Shown here one piece after another: positions 1 to 9,571 of a DNA stretch of 64,000 nucleotides. Positions within the stretch are counted from its first letter, which is position 1. The number at the start of each line of letters is the position of its first letter. This DNA is from Podospora pseudocomata. Taxonomy: Eukaryota > Ascomycota > Sordariomycetes > Sordariales > Podosporaceae. A model generated the notes under the pieces. The model had not been told where the DNA came from and made no database searches. It was given only the letters and a program-made list of their open reading frames with translations. The translations under genes and the position numbers were made by a program. The stretch is taken from the NCBI RefSeq assembly GCF_035222375.1, contig NW_026946363.1:930001-994000 (forward strand), in the 5' to 3' direction.

Positions 1-9
1 TCATCCGTC

Positions 10-2293
10 ATGGTATGTCGCTTGTCCCCTCTCCGCTGGGCTGTTTTGTGCGCCGCCAGCATCGGGAAGCAGGTGCTGCAGATCACAGCGTGCGACTGCT
101 ACTCAGTGGCTTCGTCCCAAATAACGGAACTCGAAACTGATGTCACCGTCACTGTCACAGGCAAACAAGCTCGAGCCGCCAATGCTGACGACTCTGCACG
201 CACAAAACATGAGCACTCTCCTCCCCATTCGCAAGCCCATGCGAAGCAGCACAATATGGCGCCAGCAGTTTCGGAGCCTGTGTACGGAGCGGGTGCCCCA
301 CGACAAAACCACGTCGATGCCTATTCGACTGCCGGAGATGCCCAAAACAGAGTGGCCCAGGCCGGCCATGTAGCCGCGCACCATGTCGAACCAGCCCAGG
401 GTGTCAGCAGCAAGACAAAGAAGAGGGTACCTGACGAAAACATCGCCAAGTTGGTCGCCGAAGAGAATGCCGACAAGAATAAGCTTCCGAGGTATCAAGG
501 TCTCGAGCGCTGGCAACTTGTTGAAAAGATGGGAGACGGCGCCTTCAGCAACGTATACCGCGCCCGCGACCTGCAAGGCCAACACGGAGAGGTGGCCATC
601 AAGGTCGTTCGCAAGTTCGAGATGAACAACATGCAGGTATGTGATATAGCCTGATTCCAGCCTCTTCTTCGTTCCTACCCACGCTTCCCTCTCCTCCTCT
701 CCTATCCTCTCCCTTCATTTCCTTTCCTTTTGTTTTTTCTTTTCCTCCAAGTCCCCCTTACCAACATGCGGGACCCGTTTTAGAGCAACAAGCATCTCCA
801 TCCGGATTTCAAGCCAAAGGCTCCCAAAGCAGCAGAGGTGCGAGAAATTTCTTTTCCTTTGTCCCAAGCGCTGTGTTTGTATTTGGACTTCCTGTTGCAA
901 GCGCATATGCTCAGTCTCTGTGTTCTCAGTGAACTAACCGCCTGCTTAGCGGGCAAACATTCTCAAAGAAGTTCAGATTATGAAGCAACTCGACCACCCC
1001 AATATTGTCAAGTTGATCGACTTTTCCGAGTCCCAGCACTATTACTTTATTATTCTGGAGCTGGCTCCAGGTGGCGAGCTGTTCCATCAGATCGTTCGCC
1101 TGACCTACTTCAGCGAGGAGCTCTCCCGTCATGTCATCGTCCAAGTGGCCAAGGCGCTTGAGCACCTCCACGAAGAAAAGGGAATCGTTCATCGGTAGGT
1201 AGTCTCATGAACTCCTCGTGGCCTGGCAGTCGTTGTTTGTTAACAATCTACCAGTGATATCAAGCCTGAAAATATTCTTTTCAGCCCAATCCCGATGGTG
1301 CCCTCGAAGCACCCGAAGCCCAAGCAACCGGGCGACGAGGACAAGGTAGACGAAGGAGAGTTCATCAAAGGGGTGGGTGCTGGAGGTATTGGCCAGATCA
1401 AAATCGCAGACTTTGGCCTCTCCAAGATTGTTTGGGATAACCAGACCATGACGCCATGCGGTACTGTTGGTTATACCGCTCCCGAAATCGTCAAGGATGA
1501 GCGGTACTCAAAGTCAGTTGATATGTGGGCGCTTGGCTGTGTGCTTTACACCATGTTGTGCGGTTTCCCGCCATTCTACGACGAGAGTATCGAGGTGCTC
1601 ACCGAGAAGGTTGCCAAGGGGCAGTACACCTTCCTCTCCCCTTGGTGGGATGACATCAGCAAGTCGGCCCAGGATTTGATCTCACATCTTCTCTGCGTCG
1701 ATCCCGAGCAGCGATACACCATCAAGGAGTTCTTGGCTCATCCCTGGATTCGCGAGTCTGGTCCTACACCACGTGACGAGAAGAAGTCGGCCATGTCGTC
1801 AGACGGTGTTTTGAGGGCGTTCGATGCCACCAAGCTTGTGGACGGCGACAAGCGCTACGATTTCCGCTCGCCTGCTGCGGTCAATCTGCGTGAGGTGTTT
1901 GACGTTGGATACGCAGTCCACAGACAGGAAGAAGAGGGCAAAAGAAGGAAGCAAATTGGTGGAAAGGCTGGCGTTGATCGCCTTGCCGAGCTGGATGAAG
2001 ATGCTGAGATGGAGGAGGCACCTGCAGGCTCGACTCAGCAAATTGAGCAAAGCATGCGCAACACTCAGATTAAGGATCACGAGCAGCGCGGGCGCGATCG
2101 ATCTCGGAAACCCCATCCTCCGCCTGCCGCGGCTGAGCAAAAGGGTTATGGTCAGCATTCGGCTACTGTCGCCGCCGCCGCAAGACAGCAAGTTCGCGAA
2201 CGTCAACGACAGAAGGGTGTTTTCGAGTTGAACCTTGATGGAGCTACATTATTGGGACGTCGCGGTGCAAAGCCTGCGACTCGGGTGGCGTAG
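10..2293 (+). CDS. Ser/Thr protein kinase, RCK2/Srk1-like (MAPK-activated, CAMK group)
   Basis: Four exons fit: 10-636, 784-837, 950-1194 and 1255-2293 (654 aa if the first ATG is used), with GT-AG introns in consistent phase. Kinase landmarks are the Gly loop GDGAFSNVY, the VAIK lysine, VHRDIKPEN (split by the third intron), DFGLSK, and an APE site in GYTAPEIV, followed by subdomains ending near HPWIRES. A short insertion between HRDIKPEN and DFG (SPIPMVPSKHPKPK...) and the overall order match fungal RCK1/RCK2/Srk1 kinases, which act downstream of the stress MAPK (family knowledge). The N-terminal 40-50 residues look like untranslated or intronic sequence, so the true start is probably elsewhere or upstream of the window. 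The frame stops at TAG 2291-2293, but the same frame stays open for 69 more codons to TAA 2501-2503, with protein-like acidic/proline content. The C-terminus is therefore uncertain. Confidence 0.9.
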
Positions 2294-2503
2294 AGAGCTC
2301 CGGAGCACAAGGATGTCCGCGGGGAGGATAGGTTGCAGACAGGCGACGGCAGCGTCAGCCCTTCTGTGCGGCCAGAGGAACTTCCAACACCAATGTTGGA
2401 GGTGCCACCAGAGGTTGAGTTCTCTGCTAATGACCTCAAGGCGTTGGCAGAGACTGTCAGCATCAATATGAGGGATGGCAGCGAAGGAAATTCGAGGGAG
2501 TAA
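2294..2503 (+). other. Open in-frame extension after the kinase TAG stop
   Basis: These 69 sense codons plus TAA continue the kinase frame with no other stop. The composition is ordered and protein-like (for example LPTPMLEVPPEVEFSAND, then DLKALAETVSINMRDG). It may be the real C-terminus reached by readthrough, by an unrecognised intron ending at this TAG (donors upstream are weak), or by a strain-specific or sequencing-derived stop. It could also be chance, though 69 open codons in the same frame make this less likely. Confidence 0.5.
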
Positions 2504-3284
2504 CATGGGTTATGGAGTTATGCGTCGGTGGGACCGGAAGTGGTGCATTTCTGGGAAAGCGTGTGACGGGTAGACACTCTAGGAGGACATGGGCTTCAAG
2601 TACAGCTCGGGTGCTCTCTTCTCTGCATCAATTTCTTCTTTTTTTCTTCAGGCAATGCATTGCGGTTTCGGTGTAGTGTAAAGGTACCCTATATGAGAGA
2701 TATCATGGGCGGTGTTAGCGGCAATCGTTCTTAGTTTACTGTCAATACTTCAAAACTCACTGGATCATTTTGACGTGACATATGATGAGCTCTCCGTTCA
2801 ATGGCCGCCACATGGCTTCTTGGAGTTCCGAGTGTGGTACCCCAGATCTCTTGTCTCGGACAGTCCTCAATATCGATCAAAGGGGGTTTTACCCGAAACC
2901 ATGTCTCATTTGGATCCATGGCAGCGGAACAATGGGTGGATGCAGGGATTCACATGTAAATGGAACACCATTCCGTTCCTGTGCCCTCTCGTCTTCCATT
3001 TGGGAGAATTTCATGCTCTAAATACCTTGGTCCATTCCATGAAATTAAAACGAAATTGTCATTACTGCCTCTCAACAACCCTGAAATTCCTACTGTGAAA
3101 TGTTGACAGGCGACAATCGACTGGCGATTCCAGTCAGAATTCCTTCGTGGATGTGCATTTGTAGAGGTTCTTTCATGTATATATTCTTGGGGATCTTCTC
3201 CTGTCAAGATCTGTCTAACCAGATCCCCACCGTTCCTTTACTCGTCTCCAGCTTACACCTACTTCCTGATCACTCACCGTTGCC
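2504..3284. other. Intergenic, no gene seen
   Basis: This is the probable 3' flank of the kinase and promoter of the next gene. Short ORFs here lack family motifs or intron signals. A pyrimidine-rich stretch precedes the ATG at 3285. Confidence 0.5.
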
Positions 3285-5171
3285 ATGTCTGACTTAACCA
3301 ACACCTTCCCAGCCTTCTCCCTCGCCGGGGTTGCCAATGCAAATGGCTACTGCAGTCTCGCTCTGGCAGAGGCTGTACTGGGATGCGGGACCCTTGATAT
3401 AGATCTGGGGGGCAGCTCGTTCAGGGCTGATATTCTGCCTGACAGAATCATCATCTCTGCTACTGAACCGCTCGAGGAGGATGCTTTTCGTGAAGAGGGC
3501 AGCTCCACCACCGAGACCACCGAGACGACAAGCAGTGCGACAGGCGTTTCTTCTTTGGTATACCGATTCGCACCACCAGCTGGTCCGGGTGGGCTGTTGT
3601 GGGCGCTTGACCTGCAGCAGGCCTCTACGTCGACGATTCAATCGACTGTGACATCTACCCGGACGAGCACGAGGACTTCGAAGTCGACTTCTACTTCTAC
3701 CTGGACTAGGACTTCGACCAGGCCGACGACTTCGACTTTGACGGTTAGGGCTACTTCGACATCTACTGCCAGGTCTACATCTGTTTCCGCCGCTAGGTCC
3801 GCCTCAACTAGATCTACTTCAACATCAACCTCGAGGTCGACTTCCACCTCGACATCGCGATCTACCTTGACACCAAGGCCATCCACCACGTCAACGTCTA
3901 TTCCAACTGTCAGGTCAGCGTCTACTTCGACCGTGAGGCCAACCACAACCATCAGATCAACTTCGACCTCGACAAGAACCTCGACCAGGACCTCCACGTC
4001 CACCTCGACATCCACCGTAACTCGGAGATTCCCCTTTCTGACAATCGGCAGAAGTGCCGCTTCGTCAACCGTTGCACCCGCAGCCATCGCCGGCCCCAAT
4101 TTCCCTGGCGCCCCTCGCTTCCCTCCAGGAAGAACACTCCATACCTCGTCCTCCTCCTCTTCTCCTGCAACCGCCCCCGTAACACCGCCCGTCTATCCAA
4201 CACGACTCCGCGCTCAAGATCTCCTATCCCTCCACGGGGTCCTCAACACCATCCTCGGCCGACGCTCCTACCGCGCCAAGGCACAAGACAAGGACGAACC
4301 CGAGCTCAACACCTCCAAAAGCGGCAGCAACCTCCCCGGCTCCATCCCTCCTGCCACTCAGGCCGAGGGCGACCAGCCCGATCTGGCCAACAATGCCACC
4401 GAACTCATCTCCTCGTCTTGCCCCCGGCCTGGCGTGTCCAAGCTCCTCGACATCAGCATCGACTTGTCGCGCATCGACATCGATCTTGACGTTTATCTCG
4501 ACATTCTTGGCGGTTCGGCTTCTTCGTCTGGTGGTGGTGGTCTTGTCTCTGGTTTGCTTGATGGGATTCTCGGTCGGCGGGATCTGAAGGCAAAGGCTGA
4601 GGAGAAGGCTGGGGAGGCGAGGGGAAGGGCTCAGGAGCTCAGGGACCGTCTCAGGGCTGATGCTCGGGAGAAAAAGGAGCGGGTGTTGGAGAAGACGTAT
4701 GAGGCTAGGTGTGGTGCTGTTCTTGCTGTTCCCACTGCTGTCTCGTCAGCTGCTCCTTCGGCAACAAGCACCGGGGCTGCTCCTCCTCCCCGTCCTGCCA
4801 AGGGTAATAACCGGCTGAGTCGGCCTGAGCTGCCAGCGGGGGAGGTCACTGAGACGGTTGTTACTGTTGAGGAGGTCAGTGAGGAGGTTGTGGTGGAGGA
4901 GTGTATTCTGACGTGTGAGCGGGCGTCGGTGAAGGCGAGTGTCGAGGCTGGGGAGATGAGGGGGTGTCTTGGGGTTACGGTGAGGAGGAGGGCAGGAGTG
5001 GATAATTGTGTGTATTTTGTTGGTGGGGTGGAGGTGGTGGATTTGGAGGTTGTGTTGTTGATTGAGGAGGAGGTTCAGGGTGGTAGGTTGGGTGAGGAGG
5101 TGGACGAGGACGAGGACGAGGATCTGAGGAGCGATTCTTTTGTTCCTGTTGGGAGGGTTAGGAGGGAGTAG
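3285..5171 (+). CDS. Thr/Ser/Arg-rich low-complexity hypothetical protein
   Basis: A single 628-codon frame. Family not recognised. Residues about 1-45 hold a mildly hydrophobic segment with Cys (NGYCSLALAEAVLGC) but no classical signal peptide, so an upstream exon cannot be excluded. Residues about 118-250 are a long run of STST/TRTS units typical of O-glycosylated or disordered linkers. Two related blocks follow, NTILGRRSYRAKA and DGILGRRDLKAKA, the second leading into a charged helix (EEKAGEARGRAQELRDRLRA). The C-terminal third is Val/Glu-rich and ends in an acidic DEDEDED stretch. The paired ILGRR blocks suggest an internal duplication. A secreted or wall-linked role would be a guess. The antisense Val/Glu/Asp frame over the repeat (3638-4099) is only a shadow of the three-base periodicity. 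Confidence 0.7.
   Translation: MSDLTNTFPAFSLAGVANANGYCSLALAEAVLGCGTLDIDLGGSSFRADILPDRIIISATEPLEEDAFREEGSSTTETTETTSSATGVSSLVYRFAPPAGPGGLLWALDLQQASTSTIQSTVTSTRTSTRTSKSTSTSTWTRTSTRPTTSTLTVRATSTSTARSTSVSAARSASTRSTSTSTSRSTSTSTSRSTLTPRPSTTSTSIPTVRSASTSTVRPTTTIRSTSTSTRTSTRTSTSTSTSTVTRRFPFLTIGRSAASSTVAPAAIAGPNFPGAPRFPPGRTLHTSSSSSSPATAPVTPPVYPTRLRAQDLLSLHGVLNTILGRRSYRAKAQDKDEPELNTSKSGSNLPGSIPPATQAEGDQPDLANNATELISSSCPRPGVSKLLDISIDLSRIDIDLDVYLDILGGSASSSGGGGLVSGLLDGILGRRDLKAKAEEKAGEARGRAQELRDRLRADAREKKERVLEKTYEARCGAVLAVPTAVSSAAPSATSTGAAPPPRPAKGNNRLSRPELPAGEVTETVVTVEEVSEEVVVEECILTCERASVKASVEAGEMRGCLGVTVRRRAGVDNCVYFVGGVEVVDLEVVLLIEEEVQGGRLGEEVDEDEDEDLRSDSFVPVGRVRRE
3637..4020 (+). repeat. Degenerate ACN/TCN codon-periodic low-complexity tract
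   Basis: This tract is built of imperfect Thr/Ser codons (ACT, ACC, TCG, TCT, TCA mixed) with interspersed AGG/AGA. Codon mixing rather than exact unit repetition suggests old expansion or selection on the protein, not a fresh microsatellite. Confidence 0.7.
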
Positions 5172-6182
5172 GATTTCTTTATGATGAGGTGGGCGATGTG
5201 AAGATATCTCTGTTTTGGGTCGATTTTTCCTATGTTGAAGTAATTGAAGGAGGCTTTGTTTTGGGAGTCTTTGGGTTTGGAAATACAAAGGGTAATGGAT
5301 AGGTTGTATAACGATATCATTAGCATCTTTGTCGTTGAGACCTGTGGAGCCATGTTGCAATTGCCCCTGTCGAGCATGGAGCCGAAGAAATCAGGGTCCA
5401 GGGATCTGACTATTTGGGCATGGATCACCACAATCTGCAACTACAACAAGGCAAACGACATAATTTTGGGCAGATCAAGGAAAATTCCATGTTTTTTGCT
5501 TGGAATCTCGTGTTTGGAGGCAACATATACCTAAGAGATTGCCAACAGTCTTTGCACTTCTTGTTGCCCTTACATCGAATTGAACGTTGGTCCTAAGAGA
5601 TATATTCAATCCTATACCTTTTAGGCTAGCAACGGCGCTCTTGGACTTGGCTGCATGCATGCTAGAGCCAACGGTCTGGGTGACGACATAATTGCCAGCG
5701 GCCACGAGAGTCAGGCATGACTTTATGAGTTATTCAGTCCATACCGGGCTTATGACATCTGGTTTGACTCTCTTCAGCTTCAGGTCTGTCTTCATGGCAT
5801 CTGCAGGGTACCAACTCAATCATTATCCTGAGGAGTCGTTCCTTCTCAGATATTCAACCTCGGCTCCACAGCCTCCCGAGACACCGTTCCAGTCCCCCAG
5901 TTTGGGAAGGACAGAGTTTCCGCTACTTCTCTTAGCCTCCTGCGGAACAAAGCTTAATACAAGGGATCAGACACACGCCAGAAGAAAAAAAAGGAAAGAG
6001 CCAACACCAACCACCACGACGCTCACACCACGGGGGAACAAACTTGATCTATTCCCATCTCAGTAAATCCCTTGCCTTTCGTGCGAGAGCCTGCTCCTCC
6101 GTCCCATCATTCATCAACTCGTCGCCCCGAGCCGGTCTCCTGTTCATCACACCATAAACACTCTCGGCGAACAACCATAAAA
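5172..6182. other. Intergenic, no convincing gene
   Basis: Several short overlapping frames occur but none has motifs or splice support. The last 120 bases are C/A-rich, as in a fungal 5' leader before the ATG at 6183. Confidence 0.45.
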
Positions 6183-6476
6183 ATGAAGCCACAAACCCTC
6201 CTCTCAACCCTCCTCTTCACAACCACAGCCACATCCACAACCCTCACCCTGAACGAAGACGGCAACTTTCCCGAAATCTGCACACAAACTTGCCGGAAAG
6301 CGCTCCACCTCGCCAACGCCGTACAAGGCTGGGGGAGAAGACTGTGCGCGCCAGGGTCTGACTTTATGAGCTACAAATTCGAGTGCTGGGTTTGCATCGC
6401 CATCAGCGGTGGGGGGACCACGAGGGGGACCGAGTTTGAGGATGTGGGGAGGATGTGTGTGGAATATATGCCGTGA
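6183..6476 (+). CDS. Small secreted cysteine-rich protein (effector-like)
   Basis: The product is 97 aa. I chose the ATG at 6183 (MKPQTLLSTLLFTTTATS) because it starts a typical signal peptide (Lys, Leu-rich core, small residues around 17-20) and follows a C/A-rich leader; the frame itself is open from an earlier ATG at 6072. The mature part of about 78 aa has six cysteines (EIC, QTC, RLC, FEC, WVC, RMC), consistent with three disulfides. This is the usual shape of fungal small secreted proteins. No family is recognised, and the role (host interaction, competition or other) cannot be told from sequence. Confidence 0.6.
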   Translation: MKPQTLLSTLLFTTTATSTTLTLNEDGNFPEICTQTCRKALHLANAVQGWGRRLCAPGSDFMSYKFECWVCIAISGGGTTRGTEFEDVGRMCVEYMP

Positions 6477-7126
6477 GGGTGGATTTGCTTGCTGTTGTGG
6501 GGAAAGAGGAATAATCAAATGGTGGCTTGGGATTGATTGGGCTTGGGAGAGGGGGGGTAATTAATGATGGATGGGGTGGGACGGAACACAACTTTGCTGG
6601 AACCAAGGATGGGTGGGGGTTGGATTGCTAATATCGGAGTAAATGGGGTGGATAACTTCCTCGTTTGTCACACATTACAGGAGGATATGTTATTAGACAT
6701 GATCGAATTGAAAGGGTTGTAGTGGCAAGAGAGGCACACGGATAGCATGGCTCATATACACTGACAATGATGAGAGAGCGTATGTGATAGCTGAGCGAAA
6801 CCTAGAAGACAGGAGCAACATTAAGTGCGCACATGATCCAGATACAAGGTTCACATGGCATCAGACATATTAGCGTTGAATGGGTGGCGGTAGAGGTGAA
6901 GAAATAATCCATTATAGGCCGTTAAAGATGAGACAACCTTAACTGAGCCCCCTGCTTATCTGACGAAGGCACAACCTCCCCCCGCCTCCCCCTTATATGG
7001 AATCCTACTCTACGCCGAAGAGCAAATTTTAAGGGTTGAAAAATATTTAATATGCCTTAAAAGATTGTTGAAAGACCCCAAATGATAATTCAAAAGCCTT
7101 TAGAGAAGCTAAGAGGCCTTAAAAGA
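6477..7126. other. AT-rich intergenic with short direct repeat
   Basis: From about 6620 the base composition becomes clearly A+T-rich compared with neighbours. GCCTTAAAAGATT occurs at 7054 and again at 7117, within a stretch of related AAAAG/CTTAAAAG words. It may be a decayed repeat or RIP-affected DNA. No coding frame is supported. Confidence 0.4.
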
Positions 7127-7825
7127 TTACTTGAAGGCACAGCCATGCATCCAGAAAAGAAAGGCTCTTTGGACGCTGAATGATATGTTGGTGATGTGGC
7201 TTACAGTATGGTTCAGAAAGTGTTCCATGCTCTCCGACTTCGGGCAGGGCTGGCAATTATTCAACAAAGGCTGGCCGCAATTCAATAGAAGCTGGCCGCA
7301 CTGGGAAGGACAGTTTTCCCACGCTCTGCGGCCGTGTACATGGTAGTGGTCTCGATAGAAGTGTGACCTCAACTCTTCCTTCTCTTCGTAGATAGTGCCG
7401 AATGGACAGGTTACCAACGGGCAAAACAAATACCCAAGTTTGTTTGTGACACCCTCGCACGCTTCCCAGTGTTGAATTGGCCATTTGGGCGCTTTCCTGG
7501 CACAACACAAGACTGTCGACATGCGGAGGGAGAGGCATGTAGCCAACCGAACCTTGATCACGTTTTTGCATACGGAATTGTTTGACGCGATCAAGGCGTA
7601 TATTTGTCTGTATAGATATACCGCGGTGGTGTGGAGGCCTATTCGATTCCATATAGTTGGTGGGAATATGTAGTAGTCGAAACGGCGGAGCTTGTCGGTT
7701 TCCTTGTGCAAGGACTGGAGTTGCCCCTCAAGTTCCTTTCGCCACTGCCAAACTTTGTCATCTGTGCAGGTTGAATATCCTGACGTAGACAGTGATGGGT
7801 CAGAGCTTATTCCAAGGGGGGTCAC
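7127..7825 (-). CDS. Hypothetical protein with one C2H2-like zinc finger
   Basis: A single-exon frame of 232 aa. Around residues 135-160 lies C-x4-C-x14-H-x4-H (CPLVTC ... LRSHFYRDH), the layout of a solitary C2H2-like finger found in many poorly studied fungal proteins. A second Cys cluster follows (NCPSQC, LNCGQP, NNCQPCP) with a short imperfect repeat CGQLLLN/CGQPLLN. The N-terminal part has a possible short coiled region (LEGQLQSLHKETDKLRR). The gene lies beside an AT-rich stretch and has no clear partners. It may be an accessory or orphan gene, and a nucleic-acid-binding role is only inferred from the finger. Confidence 0.55.
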   Translation of the reverse strand: MTPLGISSDPSLSTSGYSTCTDDKVWQWRKELEGQLQSLHKETDKLRRFDYYIFPPTIWNRIGLHTTAVYLYRQIYALIASNNSVCKNVIKVRLATCLSLRMSTVLCCARKAPKWPIQHWEACEGVTNKLGYLFCPLVTCPFGTIYEEKEELRSHFYRDHYHVHGRRAWENCPSQCGQLLLNCGQPLLNNCQPCPKSESMEHFLNHTVSHITNISFSVQRAFLFWMHGCAFK

Positions 7826-8689
7826 GGTTGGACATACTCTCTAGCGCTCTTGTTATGCACAAAAGGCGGTATAATATAGTATGACGGATATCATTATAAT
7901 TTGCCACTCTGGCGTCCAAGGAATCAGGCAAGCTTGCCGTGACTACCTCCTTGTCAACCCATTGCTGCAATCGTTTTCTCCATCTCGGTTCCTAGTCCTG
8001 GTCGAATGGTCGGTTGATAGCTGGAGGCAAAGCCTCAAGAGCACTTTTGAGTATCAACGGGTCGTTTCCATAGGAGGGCATGATTAAATGATTAATATAA
8101 CTTATGGCTGAGGGAGAGTCGCTGTGGATTAGAGTTCAAAGTAAACATCCGATGCTGCGTTGACCTGATCTGACCTGAGCTGAGGGAAATTGACGAGAAC
8201 GTTGGAGAATCGTGGATTCCATTCAAATTCTGTTATCTGTCGCCTGTGCCGTCCTTCCCTCCCTAAGGTACTTGCGCTTTCCGTTTCCCAAATCCAAACA
8301 GCAGGCAAAGACAGGCCAAAGCAGAACAGTGAATGACAAATGGAAGCAGCAAAACCCGAGGGTTAGGGCTGAATCCATTCCGGAGGTTGCATCCCTAAAT
8401 CCGAAAGCCGAACTCAAGCACTACATTGACCCGTCTGTAACCTGTTGACTCGGGAAGCAGCAAGCCGGGAGGTCGCTCTCCCCATTCACATCCCGCCGCC
8501 ATGTCAGCATCTTACATCTCACCCCCTCCAAGATCATCCCATTTACGCGTTCACATCCCGGAGTTACCACACACTATTCTCCATTAACAAAAGTTCCAAT
8601 AAAAACACTGCCACGGCATAAATAATCCACTGTCCACAACACACTCACAACCCAACGATTTAACCCCTTCTAGCCACCTACCCCCAACC
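7826..8689. other. Shared upstream region between two divergent genes
   Basis: No gene is supported here. It separates the start of the C2H2-like gene (minus) from the start of the SDR gene (plus) and should hold both promoters. The last about 100 bases are CA-rich, as in a fungal 5' leader. Confidence 0.4.
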
Positions 8690-9498
8690 ATGTCCCTCAC
8701 AGGCAAAGTCCTCCTCATAACAGGCGGAACGAAGGGCATCGGCCGCGCCACCGTCCACCGCGCAGCCTCCCTCGGCGCCTCCATCGTCTTCTCCTACCTC
8801 TCCCCAACAAGCAGTACTACCGCCTCCGAAATCGTCACCCAATCCGGCGGTCCCTCCCGCCTCCTCGCCATCCAAGCAGACGCCTCCAAATTAGACCATA
8901 TTGACAAGCTTGTCCACGCTGCCGTGGACAAGTTTGGCAAAATCGACATCGTCGTCCCCAACGGTACACATTACCCCCCTTTCCCTGACGAAACTTCGCG
9001 CTGACGGGCTTTTTATTAGCTGGAATAATGGGCATGGTCGACCTCGCCCACGCAACAGAAGACTCCTACGACGCTCACTTCAATCTCAACGTCAAGGGCG
9101 CGCTTTTCCTGGTGCAAAAGGCTCTGCCTTACTTCCCACCTGAGGGCGGGAGGGTCATCTTCATCTCGACCGGTCTCAACACGGCGAGCGGGGTAAGTCC
9201 GGGCTATCTGATCTATGTCGCGACAAAAGGGGCCATCGACCAAATGACCCGGGCTCTGTCAAAGGATTTGGCCAAGAGGAATATTACCGTCAATGCTGTT
9301 GCACCTGGACCAACAGGGACGGACTTGTTCTTTGAGGGCAAGTCGGAGCAGATTGTCAATTTTTTGAAGGATCAGAGTCCCTTTGGACGTTTGGGAGAGC
9401 CTCAAGAAATCGCCGATGTGATTTTATGGCTGGCATCAGAAGAAAGCAAGTGGGTGTCGGGACAGGTCATCAGGGTGAATGGTGCCAACATGGTGTAA
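8690..9498 (+). CDS. Short-chain dehydrogenase/reductase (classical SDR)
   Basis: Two exons, 8690-8963 and 9020-9498, joined by a 56-base GT-AG intron, give 250 aa, the usual classical SDR size. Visible features are the cofactor motif TGGTKGIG (residues 11-18), NAG (91-93, restored by splicing), the structural Asn in NLNVKG (N115), and the catalytic triad Ser141, Tyr157, Lys161 (YVATK). The PG motif is at AVAPGPTGTD. The protein should bind NAD(P)(H) and act on an alcohol/ketone substrate; the substrate cannot be named. It is cytosolic, with no signal or membrane segment. Its stop lies only 73 bases from the stop of the convergent MFS transporter, so their 3' UTRs probably overlap. Confidence 0.93.
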
Positions 9499-9571
9499 GT
9501 CAAGACATCAGTGGTGTATTGATGGGTGTGGTGAATGATCTCAGATGTTGCTCTTCCCACCCTTGAGTCAA

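Noticed and set aside
3638-4099. Minus-strand 153-codon frame rich in Val/Glu/Asp
   Set aside because: It is the antisense of the Thr/Ser codon-periodic tract; its composition is fully explained by the reverse complement of ACN/TCN codons.
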